Part shown: piece by piece, positions 39,150-46,962 of the stretch
How positions within the stretch are numbered: position 1 is the first letter of the stretch
Layout of the letters: every line of letters starts with the position of its first letter
Source of the DNA: Clostridiales bacterium
GTDB taxonomy: Bacteria > Bacillota > Clostridia > Christensenellales > Borkfalkiaceae
Length of the DNA: 64,000 nucleotides
NCBI GenBank assembly: GCA_015055545.1
Contig: SVHY01000003.1
Coordinates: forward strand, 1 to 64,000
Reading direction: 5' to 3'
Notes under the pieces: generated by a model
What the model saw: only the letters and a program-made list of their open reading frames with translations
The model's database searches: none
What the model was told of the DNA's origin: nothing
Program-made: the position numbers and the translations under genes

Positions 39150-39515
39150 ATGAAATGTATGCAGTGTGGAATGGAAAATACAAACGACAGTGTGTATTGT
39201 GTTGGGTGTGGGGCAAAATTAACGCAATCTAATCAATCAAACACTCAACAGTATGCTATCAGCGGTGCACCGAGTATTGTGTGCGAATTGAATTTGGCGC
39301 AAAGAGCGGCAAAATTGTTGATGGTTTTGATGACGGTATTTCAAGGCATTTTAATTCTACCGCTTTTTTGGTGGTTGCCTATGACGATTACTTATTGTAA
39401 TGGTGTAAACCATGGACGGCGGGTAGGTAGTGCTATGATAGCATGGACGATTTTGTTGGGAAATCCTTATGCAGGTATTCTTATGTGTATGGGGGATAGA
39501 CAAAACAGCAAATAA
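39150..39515 (+). CDS. Small zinc-ribbon membrane protein
   Basis: 121 aa. Zinc ribbon MKCMQCGMENTNDSVYCVGCGAKL, a Gln/Asn-rich linker, then two hydrophobic segments (AAKLLMVLMTVFQGILILPLFWWLPM and AMIAWTILLGNPYAGILMCMG). It shares the ribbon-plus-TM plan with the preceding gene but not its C-terminal domain. GGAGG RBS, 20 bp after the upstream stop. Function unknown. Confidence 0.7.
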   Translation: MKCMQCGMENTNDSVYCVGCGAKLTQSNQSNTQQYAISGAPSIVCELNLAQRAAKLLMVLMTVFQGILILPLFWWLPMTITYCNGVNHGRRVGSAMIAWTILLGNPYAGILMCMGDRQNSK

Positions 39516-39540
39516 TAAATTACATACCATATTTAGACGG

Positions 39541-39571
39541 CTCGCGAAAGGGGATTTTCCCCTTTCGCGAG
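39541..39571. terminator. Hairpin ending the second XRE cassette
   Basis: Perfect 13-bp stem CTCGCGAAAGGGG/CCCCTTTCGCGAG; the T-tract behind it is weak. Confidence 0.65.
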
Positions 39572-39678
39572 TTGGCTTTATTATATCCAAACAAATAAAC
39601 TGCCAATCGGAAGGTGTTTCAAAGCGGATTGCAACGGCGTTGAAAAATAAATAATTGCATTTATCAAACAAAAACGAT

Positions 39679-39707
39679 TGGCTTAAAAGCGTTGGCATAG
39701 TATAATA
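39679..39707 (+). promoter_or_regulatory. Promoter of the amino-acid ABC operon
   Basis: TTGGCT at 39679, TATAAT at 39702, spacer 17 bp. Confidence 0.72.
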
Positions 39708-39749
39708 ATTTTATTAAAATTGCAAAGATTGCAAAAAAAAGGAGCAGTT

Positions 39750-40568
39750 ATGAAAAAATTTTTAAAAACTTGTATGGTAGGTGTTTTGGCTGTAAGCGCA
39801 ATCGGTTCGATGAGCGCTTGTAAGGAAGATGCAAAAGAAACGATTTACGTTGATACGAACGCGTATTTCGCGCCGTTTGAATATTACGACGGTACGCAAA
39901 TCAAGGGCGTAGACGTGGATATTATGAACAAAGTCGGGGCAAAACTTGGCAAGAAAGTTGTGTTTGAAAACACCGATTTCGACGTGATTATCGACAACGT
40001 AGCCAGCGGCAAGAAATACGATTGCGGCGCGGCAGGGATTACGATTACCGACGAACGCGCGGCGAAAGTGGATTTCTCCAATCCCTATTATACGTCCGTA
40101 CAATACGTAATTTACAAAGCGGACGATACGTCGTTTGAAGTGAAAACGGCGACGGACGGTACGGCTTGCGTGTTCTGGTCTGATTTGATGGGTAAGCAAA
40201 TCGGCGTACAACGCGACACGACGGGGGATATTTTCGTAAACTACGAAATGGAAGAAGGCGAACTCGTTGGCACGACGGGCGATTGCACGCAGTACGATAA
40301 CGCGCAGCTTGCCGTGGACGCTATCGGCGCAAACCGTATGGACGTAGTAGTGGTAGACGAATTGCCGGCGCAATACATTTGTAACGCGAACGACGATTAC
40401 GTTTGCAAGGCGTTGTATTACGACTTAGACACGGCTACGGAAGAACAGTACGCGATTTGCGTAACCAAGGGGAATAAAGAATTGCTCGACGCTATCAACG
40501 CCGTTTTGGCTGAACTTGGCGAAGAGGGGATCAACGAGCTCGTTTCTAAACACCTTGGTTTGGAATAA
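39750..40568 (+). CDS. Amino-acid ABC transporter substrate-binding lipoprotein
   Basis: Solute-binding protein family 3, 272 aa, lipid-anchored outside the membrane (signal peptide with lipobox SMSAC, Cys24). Marks: YVDTNAYFAPFEYYDGTQIKGVDVDIMNKV, then CGAAGITITDERAAKVDFSNPYYTSVQYVIY, then DVVVVDELPAQYI. The usual Arg that grips the ligand carboxylate fits ERAAKVDFS. It captures a polar amino acid for the permease and ATPase genes that follow. AGGAG RBS supports ATG 39750. The ligand is not predictable. Confidence 0.9.
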   Translation: MKKFLKTCMVGVLAVSAIGSMSACKEDAKETIYVDTNAYFAPFEYYDGTQIKGVDVDIMNKVGAKLGKKVVFENTDFDVIIDNVASGKKYDCGAAGITITDERAAKVDFSNPYYTSVQYVIYKADDTSFEVKTATDGTACVFWSDLMGKQIGVQRDTTGDIFVNYEMEEGELVGTTGDCTQYDNAQLAVDAIGANRMDVVVVDELPAQYICNANDDYVCKALYYDLDTATEEQYAICVTKGNKELLDAINAVLAELGEEGINELVSKHLGLE

Positions 40569-40598
40569 TAACGAATTTACAGGATTGTTAGCAAAAGT

Positions 40599-41312
40599 AT
40601 GCTTTTTAATTTAAACGGAACTTTTATACAAGACGTCGTAAAAATTTTTACGTCGGCGGAATATATGGAGATGTTGCTGGAAGGGCTGAAATGTACCTTG
40701 CTCATTTCTTTCGGCGCGGCTATGGTTGGGATTTTGCTTGGCATGTTGGTTGCCGTCGTAAAAATTATTCCGTCCAAAAGCCCCGTCATGAAAGTTTTGA
40801 ATGTCGTTTGCGACGTGTATACCACCATTTTCCGCGGTACGCCTATGGCGTTGCAGTTGTTTTTGATGGCGTTCGTCATCTTTGCTATTCGCGGATTTCC
40901 TATGGAATTGGTTGCCATTCTTGCGTTCGGTATCAACTCGGGTGCGTACGTATCCGAAGCCATTCGCGCAGGGATACTCTCCGTTGATATCGGTCAAACG
41001 GAGGCGGGCAGAGCACTGGGGCTGTCGTACGGCAAAACCATGTGGAAAATCGTTATTCCGCAAGCGATTAAAAACGTTATTCCCGCAATCGGTAACGAAC
41101 TGATTGCCTTGATTAAGGAAACGTCTATCGTTTCCATGGTCGGTATGTACGATTTGACCTCGGTTGCGAAGATTTTAGGCGGCGGTAGGTATTTAGCAAG
41201 TTATATTGCTCCCATGACCGTGGCGGCGTTGTTCTATCTCGCTATCGTGTATTCGCTTACTTTCGTGATAAAATTGATTGAAAGGAGATTGAGAGCAAGT
41301 GATAAGCGTTAA
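40599..41312 (+). CDS. Amino-acid ABC transporter permease (HisM type)
   Basis: 237 aa, about five TM helices. The EAA motif [42 protein letters not shown] couples to the ATPase. The single permease of this operon probably works as a homodimer. The 3' end overlaps the ATPase gene by 14 bp, which ensures balanced synthesis. The RBS is weak, with AGGATTG about 10 bp upstream of ATG 40599. Confidence 0.9.
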   Translation: MLFNLNGTFIQDVVKIFTSAEYMEMLLEGLKCTLLISFGAAMVGILLGMLVAVVKIIPSKSPVMKVLNVVCDVYTTIFRGTPMALQLFLMAFVIFAIRGFPMELVAILAFGINSGAYVSEAIRAGILSVDIGQTEAGRALGLSYGKTMWKIVIPQAIKNVIPAIGNELIALIKETSIVSMVGMYDLTSVAKILGGGRYLASYIAPMTVAALFYLAIVYSLTFVIKLIERRLRASDKR

Positions 41313-42084
41313 AAACGTATATAAAAGTTTTGGAAAATTGAACGTATTAAACGGCGTTTCGCTTGATATTCAGCAGGGCGAAAAAGTGGTCATTATCGGC
41401 CCGTCGGGCTCGGGGAAGTCTACCTTGCTCCGTTGTATGAACCTGTTGGAAACGCCTGAAAAGGGCGAAGTGTGGTTGGACGGGAAACTTCTCACCGCCG
41501 CCGACCCGTCTTTGCACGAGAATATGTCCACGAAAAAGGAACGCAAAGCCTTTGAAAAGGAATACGGCGTGAATATCAATACGGGCAGAGCGCAAATGGG
41601 TATGGTATTCCAGCATTTCAATCTGTTCAATAACCTTACCGTTATGGGGAACATGATTTTAGCCCCCGTAGAATTGAAATTGAAATCCAAAGAACAGGCG
41701 ACGAAGGACGCGGAGGCGTTACTTGCCCGTATCGGTTTGTTGGAGAAAAAGGACGTATATCCCGCTACGCTTTCGGGTGGTCAAAAACAACGTATCGCCA
41801 TTGCACGGGCGCTCAATATGAACCCTAAAGCCTTGCTTTTCGACGAGCCTACGTCCGCGTTAGACCCCGAAATGGTTGGGGAAGTGTTGGCGCTTATGAA
41901 GGATTTGGCGGACGAGGGAATAACCATGGTTATCGTTACGCACGAAATGGGTTTTGCGCGCGAGATTGCTAACCGCATAATCTTCATTGACGAAGGCGTT
42001 ATCAAAGAAGAAAACGCGCCCCAAGAATTTTTCTCTAATCCTAAGGACGCGAGATTAAAGGAATTTTTACTGAAAGTTTTGTAA
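41299..42084 (+). CDS. Amino-acid ABC transporter ATP-binding protein
   Basis: 261 aa ATPase of the polar amino-acid importer. Walker [10 protein letters not shown], signature LSGGQKQR, Walker [14 protein letters not shown], switch His in [10 protein letters not shown]. An insertion of about 25 residues after the Walker A helix ([28 protein letters not shown]) is longer than in GlnQ. The start is GTG 41299 with AAAGGAG about 9 bp upstream, overlapping the permease gene. A terminator closes the operon. Confidence 0.92.
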   Translation: MISVKNVYKSFGKLNVLNGVSLDIQQGEKVVIIGPSGSGKSTLLRCMNLLETPEKGEVWLDGKLLTAADPSLHENMSTKKERKAFEKEYGVNINTGRAQMGMVFQHFNLFNNLTVMGNMILAPVELKLKSKEQATKDAEALLARIGLLEKKDVYPATLSGGQKQRIAIARALNMNPKALLFDEPTSALDPEMVGEVLALMKDLADEGITMVIVTHEMGFAREIANRIIFIDEGVIKEENAPQEFFSNPKDARLKEFLLKVL

Positions 42085-42101
42085 ATAAAAATCGAAATGA
42101 T

Positions 42102-42131
42102 AACGGACGGCTAAAAACCGTCCGTTGTTTT
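42102..42131 (+). terminator. Terminator of the ABC operon
   Basis: AACGGACGG/CCGTCCGTT around CTAAAAA, then GTTTTC. Confidence 0.82.
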
Positions 42132-42182
42132 CACTTTTTGATAATTTTTATCAAGGAATGTGTTTTTTTGGTGAAAATTCAA

Positions 42183-42211
42183 TTGCAAAATAAAATTGAA
42201 TATGATATAAT
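42183..42211 (+). promoter_or_regulatory. Promoter of the NCS2 permease gene
   Basis: TTGCAA at 42183, extended -10 TATGATATAAT ending at 42211, spacer 17 bp. No purine riboswitch core is visible between it and the start. Confidence 0.75.
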
Positions 42212-42246
42212 ATAGACAAGTTAAAAACTAAGGAGGATTTGTTTCA

Positions 42247-43758
42247 ATGAACAAGTTTTTTAAAGCTACGGGCTTTGATCCCGTTGCTAAGAAAACAAGT
42301 GTCAAAACGGAAATCGTTGCAGGTATCGTTACGTTCCTTGCGATGGCGTACATTTTGACGGTTAACCCCGCGCAGATTTTGGTCGGGATGGAAGATGCGG
42401 CTGCGTATTGGCCCTCGGTGTTTATGGCAACCGCGCTCGGTGCGGTTATCGGTACGCTACTTATGGCGTTCCTTGCGAAAATGCCCCTTGCACAGGCGTC
42501 GGGTATGGGTTTGAACTCACTACTCGGTGGTTTGGTTGCGCTTTGGGCGGCGGATACGTACGGTGTGCGTTTCACGATCGGACAAGCGTTTTTGATGGTG
42601 CTTATTTCGGGCGTTATCTTCTTGCTTTTGTCCCTTATCAAGATTAAAGGCAAAACGTTTAGAGAACTCGTGTTCGACGGTATGCCCGTTGCAGTTCGCG
42701 GCGCTATTTCCGTAGGTATCGGTTTGTTTATCGCGTACATAGGTTTCCAAAACGCAGGCGTTATCGTTACCAACGATTATACGCAAGTAGGGCTCGTTAG
42801 CTTTACCAACTGGGGTACGCAAATCGTAAACAACGGCAACCCCGAATCGTTTGCGGCAAAAACGGCAGTCGTTGCACTTTTGGGCTTGTTCTTTATCGCG
42901 ATTTTAGATAAACTCAACGTAAAAGGCTCGATTATTTTCGGTATTCTTGGCGCGACGATCGTCGGTATTCCTTTCGGCGTTACCGATTTGAGCGTGCTTG
43001 CAGGAAGTGGTAGTGTTTCTTGGAAATTCTGGGATAACTTCAAGAACTTCTTCACGGGCGATTACACCGTATTCGGTTCGTTTACCGATGCGTTTAAGAC
43101 GGGCTTCCCCGCAGGTTCGGTGTTCACCGTAATCATGGTTATCGTAACGATGTGTATGATCGATATGTTCGATACGATGGGTACGATCGTCGGTTGCTGC
43201 GGCGGTAACAGAATTTTGTCCGACGAAAACAACAAGCCGTATAATTACGGTAAGATTATGCTCTCCGATGCAGTAGCTACCTGTGCAGGCGCTATGCTCG
43301 GTACGTCCACGGTTACGACGTTCGTTGAATCGGGTGCGGGCGTATCCGCAGGCGGTAGAACGGGTCTTACGGCGTTCACCACGGCATGTATGTTCTTCCT
43401 TTCCATGTTTGCATTGCCTTTGTTTGCGGCGATTCCCTCCGCGGCAGCGGCTTCCGCGCTCATCTACGTAGGCGTACTCATGATGAAGAATAACGTAAAA
43501 TCGGTAGATTTCAGCAACGCGATCAACGCAACGGCGGCGTTCCTTACCATCGTAGTTATGGTTCTTTCCTATTCGATTACGAAGGGTATCGGTATCGGTC
43601 TTCTTTCCTATACGTTGATGTCCGCTTTGTCCTATCTCGTTGAGCTTATTAAGTATGCTATTACGAAACAGGATAAACCCGTTTGGAACGTATCCATAGT
43701 AGCAATCGTCATTTCTGCGATTTTCTGCGTATACTTCTTCGTTCCCGTGGTTATTTAA
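42247..43758 (+). CDS. NCS2/AzgA-type purine permease
   Basis: 503 aa, about 14 TM segments, of the NCS2 AzgA-like group (adenine, guanine or hypoxanthine uptake with protons). Family marks: KTEIVAGIVTFLAMAYILTVNPAQIL at the start, AQASGMGLNSLLG, FDTMGTIVGCCGGNRI, and TTFVESGAGVSAGGRTGLTA with the conserved acidic and Ser residues of the substrate site. GGAGG RBS. Single gene between two terminators. Purine choice is not decided by these motifs. Confidence 0.9.
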   Translation: MNKFFKATGFDPVAKKTSVKTEIVAGIVTFLAMAYILTVNPAQILVGMEDAAAYWPSVFMATALGAVIGTLLMAFLAKMPLAQASGMGLNSLLGGLVALWAADTYGVRFTIGQAFLMVLISGVIFLLLSLIKIKGKTFRELVFDGMPVAVRGAISVGIGLFIAYIGFQNAGVIVTNDYTQVGLVSFTNWGTQIVNNGNPESFAAKTAVVALLGLFFIAILDKLNVKGSIIFGILGATIVGIPFGVTDLSVLAGSGSVSWKFWDNFKNFFTGDYTVFGSFTDAFKTGFPAGSVFTVIMVIVTMCMIDMFDTMGTIVGCCGGNRILSDENNKPYNYGKIMLSDAVATCAGAMLGTSTVTTFVESGAGVSAGGRTGLTAFTTACMFFLSMFALPLFAAIPSAAAASALIYVGVLMMKNNVKSVDFSNAINATAAFLTIVVMVLSYSITKGIGIGLLSYTLMSALSYLVELIKYAITKQDKPVWNVSIVAIVISAIFCVYFFVPVVI

Positions 43759-43780
43759 ACCTAGCAATTAAAAAAAAACA

Positions 43781-43820
43781 AAAAACCGAAATCCTTTTTA
43801 ACAGGGTTTCGGTTTTTTTT
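43781..43820. terminator. Bidirectional terminator, NCS2 permease and third XRE cassette
   Basis: AAACCGAAATCC with GGGTTTCGGTTT (one T-G pair), long A-run left and T8 right, overlapping the XRE stop codon. Confidence 0.82.
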
Positions 43821-44019
43821 ATTCTATTTCCGCAAAAAATTCATCGAATGATACGTCGAACGCCTTGACGAGTGCGATAATATAACTCGCTTTCGGTTCG
43901 TTGACGTTTCGTTCCCAATAATCCACGGCTTTCTGGCTCGCTCCGACAATTTTTGCAAGCTGCATTTGCGATAAGTCCTTTTCTATCCTCAATTCCTTAA
44001 TTCTTTCGCCAAGTTTCAT
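43819..44019 (-). CDS. Small XRE repressor, third cassette
   Basis: 66 aa: LGERIKELRIEKDLSQMQLAKIVGASQKAVDYWERNVNEPK, then YIIALVKAFDVSFDEFFAEIE. A minimal Cro/C1 HTH. The ATG lies six bases downstream of TATACT (44031-44026, minus strand) with no RBS, again a leaderless layout. Operators are probably the AGAAG-AAAA-CTTCT repeats in the divergent promoter. It controls the two membrane proteins to its right. Confidence 0.85.
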   Translation of the reverse strand: MKLGERIKELRIEKDLSQMQLAKIVGASQKAVDYWERNVNEPKASYIIALVKAFDVSFDEFFAEIE

Positions 44020-44025
44020 AATAAT

Positions 44026-44081
44026 AGTATAGAAGAAAACTTCTAAAAATGCTTGACAAAGAAGAAAACTTCTTGTATAAT
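44026..44081. promoter_or_regulatory. Divergent promoters with AGAAG/CTTCT operators
   Basis: Rightward TTGACA (44053), TATAAT (44076), spacer 17 bp filled by AAGAAGAAAACTTCTT (44059-44074). Leftward TATACT with the second site AGAAGAAAACTTCT (44031-44044) just behind it. Confidence 0.82.
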
Positions 44082-44112
44082 ATTGTCATATAATAATTTT
44101 TAGGAGTGGATT

Positions 44113-44625
44113 ATGGAAAAGAAACGGGCGATAGATTGGGTAAGGAACGCAGTTATCGGTTGCATGGCGTTGTTGGGAATATTGACGTTGGCGTTTCCAC
44201 TGTTGTCAATAGAAACGGGCACAAGCAAATACAGTGAAAACGGATTTTACTTTTTATCCTTTAAGGATAGTCAGCTTGTGAAAGGATCGTTGGGCGGTAG
44301 AATGGCTACTGTGTATGGGGTAAGTGCGATTGCGCAACTTTGTATGGGGATTGTAGCGACAGGGTTGACGATTTACACGTTTTTTACGAAGAAACGGGCG
44401 ACGAAGAAATGCGACGTGACTGTGATAGTTTTAACTGCTTTATCTTGTTTGCTTTATTTCACTTGGAGTACTTATACCAAAATCAGTTTAGCGGACAGTA
44501 AAAACGTAATGTTTCAGCGCTTGGCGGTAAGTTCGGGTGAAAGTGCATATATACCGTTGTTGCTTTGGTTGGTATTATTGGTGGGGTATATCGTTGTGAA
44601 AACGGTGGGAAAAACGAATAAATAG
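44113..44625 (+). CDS. Four-TM membrane protein, first of a tandem pair
   Basis: 170 aa. TM segments: AVIGCMALLGILTLAFPLLSI, AQLCMGIVATGLTIYTFF, CDVTVIVLTALSCLLYFTW, and IPLLLWLVLLVGYIVVKTV; an outside loop of about 45 residues between TM1 and TM2 (YSENGFYFLSFKDS). Strongly similar to the next gene along its length. RBS TAGGAG. Under the operator promoter of the third XRE cassette. No known family. Confidence 0.72.
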   Translation: MEKKRAIDWVRNAVIGCMALLGILTLAFPLLSIETGTSKYSENGFYFLSFKDSQLVKGSLGGRMATVYGVSAIAQLCMGIVATGLTIYTFFTKKRATKKCDVTVIVLTALSCLLYFTWSTYTKISLADSKNVMFQRLAVSSGESAYIPLLLWLVLLVGYIVVKTVGKTNK

Positions 44626-44634
44626 GAGTGAATT

Positions 44635-45159
44635 ATGGAAAAGAAAAGAGCGATAGATTGGGTAAGAAACGTAGTTATTGGTTGTATGGCGTTGTTGGGA
44701 ATATTGACGTTGGCGTTTCCACTGTTGTCGGTGGGAACGGGTGCGAATGCGTACAGCGAAAACGGGTTCCATTTTTTATCCTTTAAGGGCAGCAAATTTG
44801 TAAGCTTTCGCGACGGGGATACAAAAGGCATAAATTTTATGGCAGTTTCGGTAATTCAGCTTTGCATGGGGATTGTGGCGACAGGGTTGGCGATTTACGC
44901 GTTCTTTACGAAGAAACGGGCAACGAAGAAATGCGACGTAACCGTTATCATACTGACGGCGATTATCTGCGTTTCGTATTTAAGTGAGAGTATTTTACTA
45001 AAACAGGACTTTCTGGATTTCGGTTATAGAAATTTTTACTTTCTACATAAAAGCGGACGATTGGAAACGGTAACGAGAGCCTATATTCCGCTGGTGCTTT
45101 GGTTGATAATGTTAGTCGGGTATATTGTCGTAAAGGCAGTAGAGAAATCGAATAAATAA
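44635..45159 (+). CDS. Four-TM membrane protein, second of a tandem pair
   Basis: 174 aa. A recent duplicate of the preceding gene: the first 37 residues differ at very few positions, as does the segment around CMGIVATGLAIYAFFTKKRATKKCDVTVI. The first extracellular loop and the region after TM3 have diverged (FSFRDGDTKGINFM; KQDFLDFGYRNFYFLHKSG). The pattern of conserved membrane parts with varied outside loops suggests interaction with a variable partner; that is inference. RBS AGGAG. Confidence 0.72.
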   Translation: MEKKRAIDWVRNVVIGCMALLGILTLAFPLLSVGTGANAYSENGFHFLSFKGSKFVSFRDGDTKGINFMAVSVIQLCMGIVATGLAIYAFFTKKRATKKCDVTVIILTAIICVSYLSESILLKQDFLDFGYRNFYFLHKSGRLETVTRAYIPLVLWLIMLVGYIVVKAVEKSNK

Positions 45160-45178
45160 AATCAAATAAATAAATTTA

Positions 45179-45210
45179 ACGCGCCTGTAAATGGGGCGCG
45201 TAGCTTTTTT
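45179..45210 (+). terminator. Terminator of the third XRE cassette
   Basis: ACGCGCC/GGCGCGT with TGTAAATG loop, then AGCTTTTTT. Confidence 0.8.
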
Positions 45211-45253
45211 GCAAAATATATACGAAAAAGCGGAAAAAGCGTATTATTTTCAG

Positions 45254-45282
45254 TTGCATATTTCCATCAATCGTGATAAAAT
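45254..45282 (+). promoter_or_regulatory. Promoter of the serine hydrolase gene
   Basis: TTGCAT at 45254, TAAAAT at 45277 preceded by TGA, spacer 17 bp. Confidence 0.65.
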
Positions 45283-45318
45283 GAAAGCGTAAAAAAACGT
45301 AAAAGGAAGGGAAGAAAT

Positions 45319-46806
45319 ATGTTTGAAAAAATCACGCCCGAACAAGCGGGATTTTCAGCAGAAAGCGTTATTGAATTTATCAACAAAGCGCAAAAACGCG
45401 GTGCGTCTACGCACGGAATATTAATGATGAAAGGCGATAAAATTTTCGCCGAAGCGTATTGGAAACCGTTTCATCAAGATTTTTGCCACAGAATGTATTC
45501 GCAGACGAAAAGTTTCGTCGGCATTGCAATCGGGCTTTTGCAAGAAGAGGGCAAGCTTTCTATTTATGATAAAATCGTGGACTACTTCCCCGAAAAAATC
45601 GACGGCAAACTTGCGAAATATTTGAAAGATCAAACGATTAAAGACATGCTTACGATGTCTACGATTGGCAATCCTGCCGATTATTGGTTTACGTCTAAAT
45701 ACGACGATAGAACGCAGTTGTATTTGAACGACGATAGAAACGGTGCGCCGCATGCGTCGGGCACGATTTGGCAGTACGACAGCTCCGGTTCGCAAGTGCT
45801 TTCGGCGCTCGTAGAAAAATTGTCGGGCAAGAGCTTGCTCGATTATATGAAAGAAAAACTGTTCAACGAAATGGGCACGTTCCAAACGGCGACGGTGCTC
45901 AAATGCCGCAACGGGGATTCGTGGGGGGATTCGGCTATGGTTTGTACGCTCCGCGATATCGCGTCGTTCGGGCGTTTGCTTATGCAAAAAGGCGTTTGGA
46001 ACGGTAAGCGTTTGATGAACGAAGAATATATCCGCGAGGCAACGTCTAAAGTGGTGGATAACAAAATGGACGCGCATTATTGTGCGTATCACCAAGGCTA
46101 CGGCTATCAAATTTGGACGGTAGCGAACGGCGGGTTTATGTTCAATGGTATGGGCGATCAGGTTACGCTTTGTTATCCCGAGCAAGACTTGCTCTTTACG
46201 TTCAATTCGGATAATCAAGGCACGAATTTGGTGCGCCAAGCGTTCGTAGTCAATTTTGAGGATATGTTCGTGGAAAAGGCGCAGAATACGCCGTTGCCCG
46301 AAAACAAAGCGGCAAACGAAAAGCTTGCAAAACTTATCGACGGCTTGAAGTTGCGCGCGGTACAAGGCGAAGAAGATTCGGCGTTTAGACAAGAGCTGGA
46401 CGGACAGGAATATATTTGCGACGAAAACCCGATGGGGATTACTAAATTTTCCTTCCACTTTACCGATAAAACGAAAGGCGAACTGCGGTATACGAAAGCG
46501 TCGGGCGAAAAAGTGTTGCCCTTTGGCGTGAATTACAACGAGTTCGGCAAATTCCCCGAATACGGGTATTCCAACGATTTCGGCGGGGTTAGAACGACGG
46601 ACGGATTTTTGTACGACGACGCGGTTTCCTTTGCTTGGTTGGAAGAAAAGAAATTGCTCGTCTACGCGCAGGTTATCGACCGCTACTTTGGGAACGTGAG
46701 CATGATTTTCGCGTTTAAGGACAATTACGCAACGGCGAAATTTACGAAGACGGCGGAAGATTTTATGTGGGATTATAACGGCGTTATGTCGGCGCATAAA
46801 GCATAA
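45319..46806 (+). CDS. Beta-lactamase-family serine hydrolase (class C-like)
   Basis: 495 aa, no signal peptide, so cytosolic. The SxxK motif is SQTKS (about residue 57) in RMYSQTKSFVGIAIGLLQEEGKL; the Tyr motif is YDSSGSQVLSALVEKLSG. DYMKEKLFNEMGT and later GYGYQIWTVANGGF follow the class C/esterase pattern. The C-terminal 150 residues form an extra beta-rich domain. Relatives are esterases, D-amino peptidases and 6-aminohexanoate-type amidases; true beta-lactamase activity is unlikely without export. AAGGAAGGG RBS. Confidence 0.82.
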   Translation: MFEKITPEQAGFSAESVIEFINKAQKRGASTHGILMMKGDKIFAEAYWKPFHQDFCHRMYSQTKSFVGIAIGLLQEEGKLSIYDKIVDYFPEKIDGKLAKYLKDQTIKDMLTMSTIGNPADYWFTSKYDDRTQLYLNDDRNGAPHASGTIWQYDSSGSQVLSALVEKLSGKSLLDYMKEKLFNEMGTFQTATVLKCRNGDSWGDSAMVCTLRDIASFGRLLMQKGVWNGKRLMNEEYIREATSKVVDNKMDAHYCAYHQGYGYQIWTVANGGFMFNGMGDQVTLCYPEQDLLFTFNSDNQGTNLVRQAFVVNFEDMFVEKAQNTPLPENKAANEKLAKLIDGLKLRAVQGEEDSAFRQELDGQEYICDENPMGITKFSFHFTDKTKGELRYTKASGEKVLPFGVNYNEFGKFPEYGYSNDFGGVRTTDGFLYDDAVSFAWLEEKKLLVYAQVIDRYFGNVSMIFAFKDNYATAKFTKTAEDFMWDYNGVMSAHKA

Positions 46807-46835
46807 ATTATTTTTCTGTAAAGGCGTATATCGGC

Positions 46836-46864
46836 TTGACAAAGCCGTTTGAATAAGATATAAT
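46836..46864 (+). promoter_or_regulatory. Promoter of purA
   Basis: TTGACA at 46836, TATAAT at 46859, spacer 17 bp. Expected transcript start about 46871. Confidence 0.88.
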
Positions 46865-46870
46865 GTTAAG

Positions 46871-46920
46871 AGAAAACGAGAGCGTTTTCTGCCCGATAGG
46901 GAGAAAATGCTCGGTTTTTT
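46871..46920 (+). promoter_or_regulatory. Attenuator-like leader of purA
   Basis: Two mutually exclusive hairpins. AGAAAACG/CGTTTTCT (46871-46890) would form first. Alternatively, the right part of it (from 46880) pairs with 46899-46912 to give a stem of about 14 bp with GATA loop followed by GGTTTTTT, a rho-independent terminator 42 bp before the start codon. The layout is that of transcription attenuation. No known riboswitch class recognised. Confidence 0.6.
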
Positions 46921-46962
46921 CGCGTGTTTGGATAAAAAAGGGAAGATCAAAGGAGAATTATC

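Noticed and set aside
42085-42246. Purine riboswitch before the NCS2 permease
   Set aside because: No conserved purine-riboswitch core or three-way-junction pairing is visible; only a terminator of the upstream operon and a promoter.
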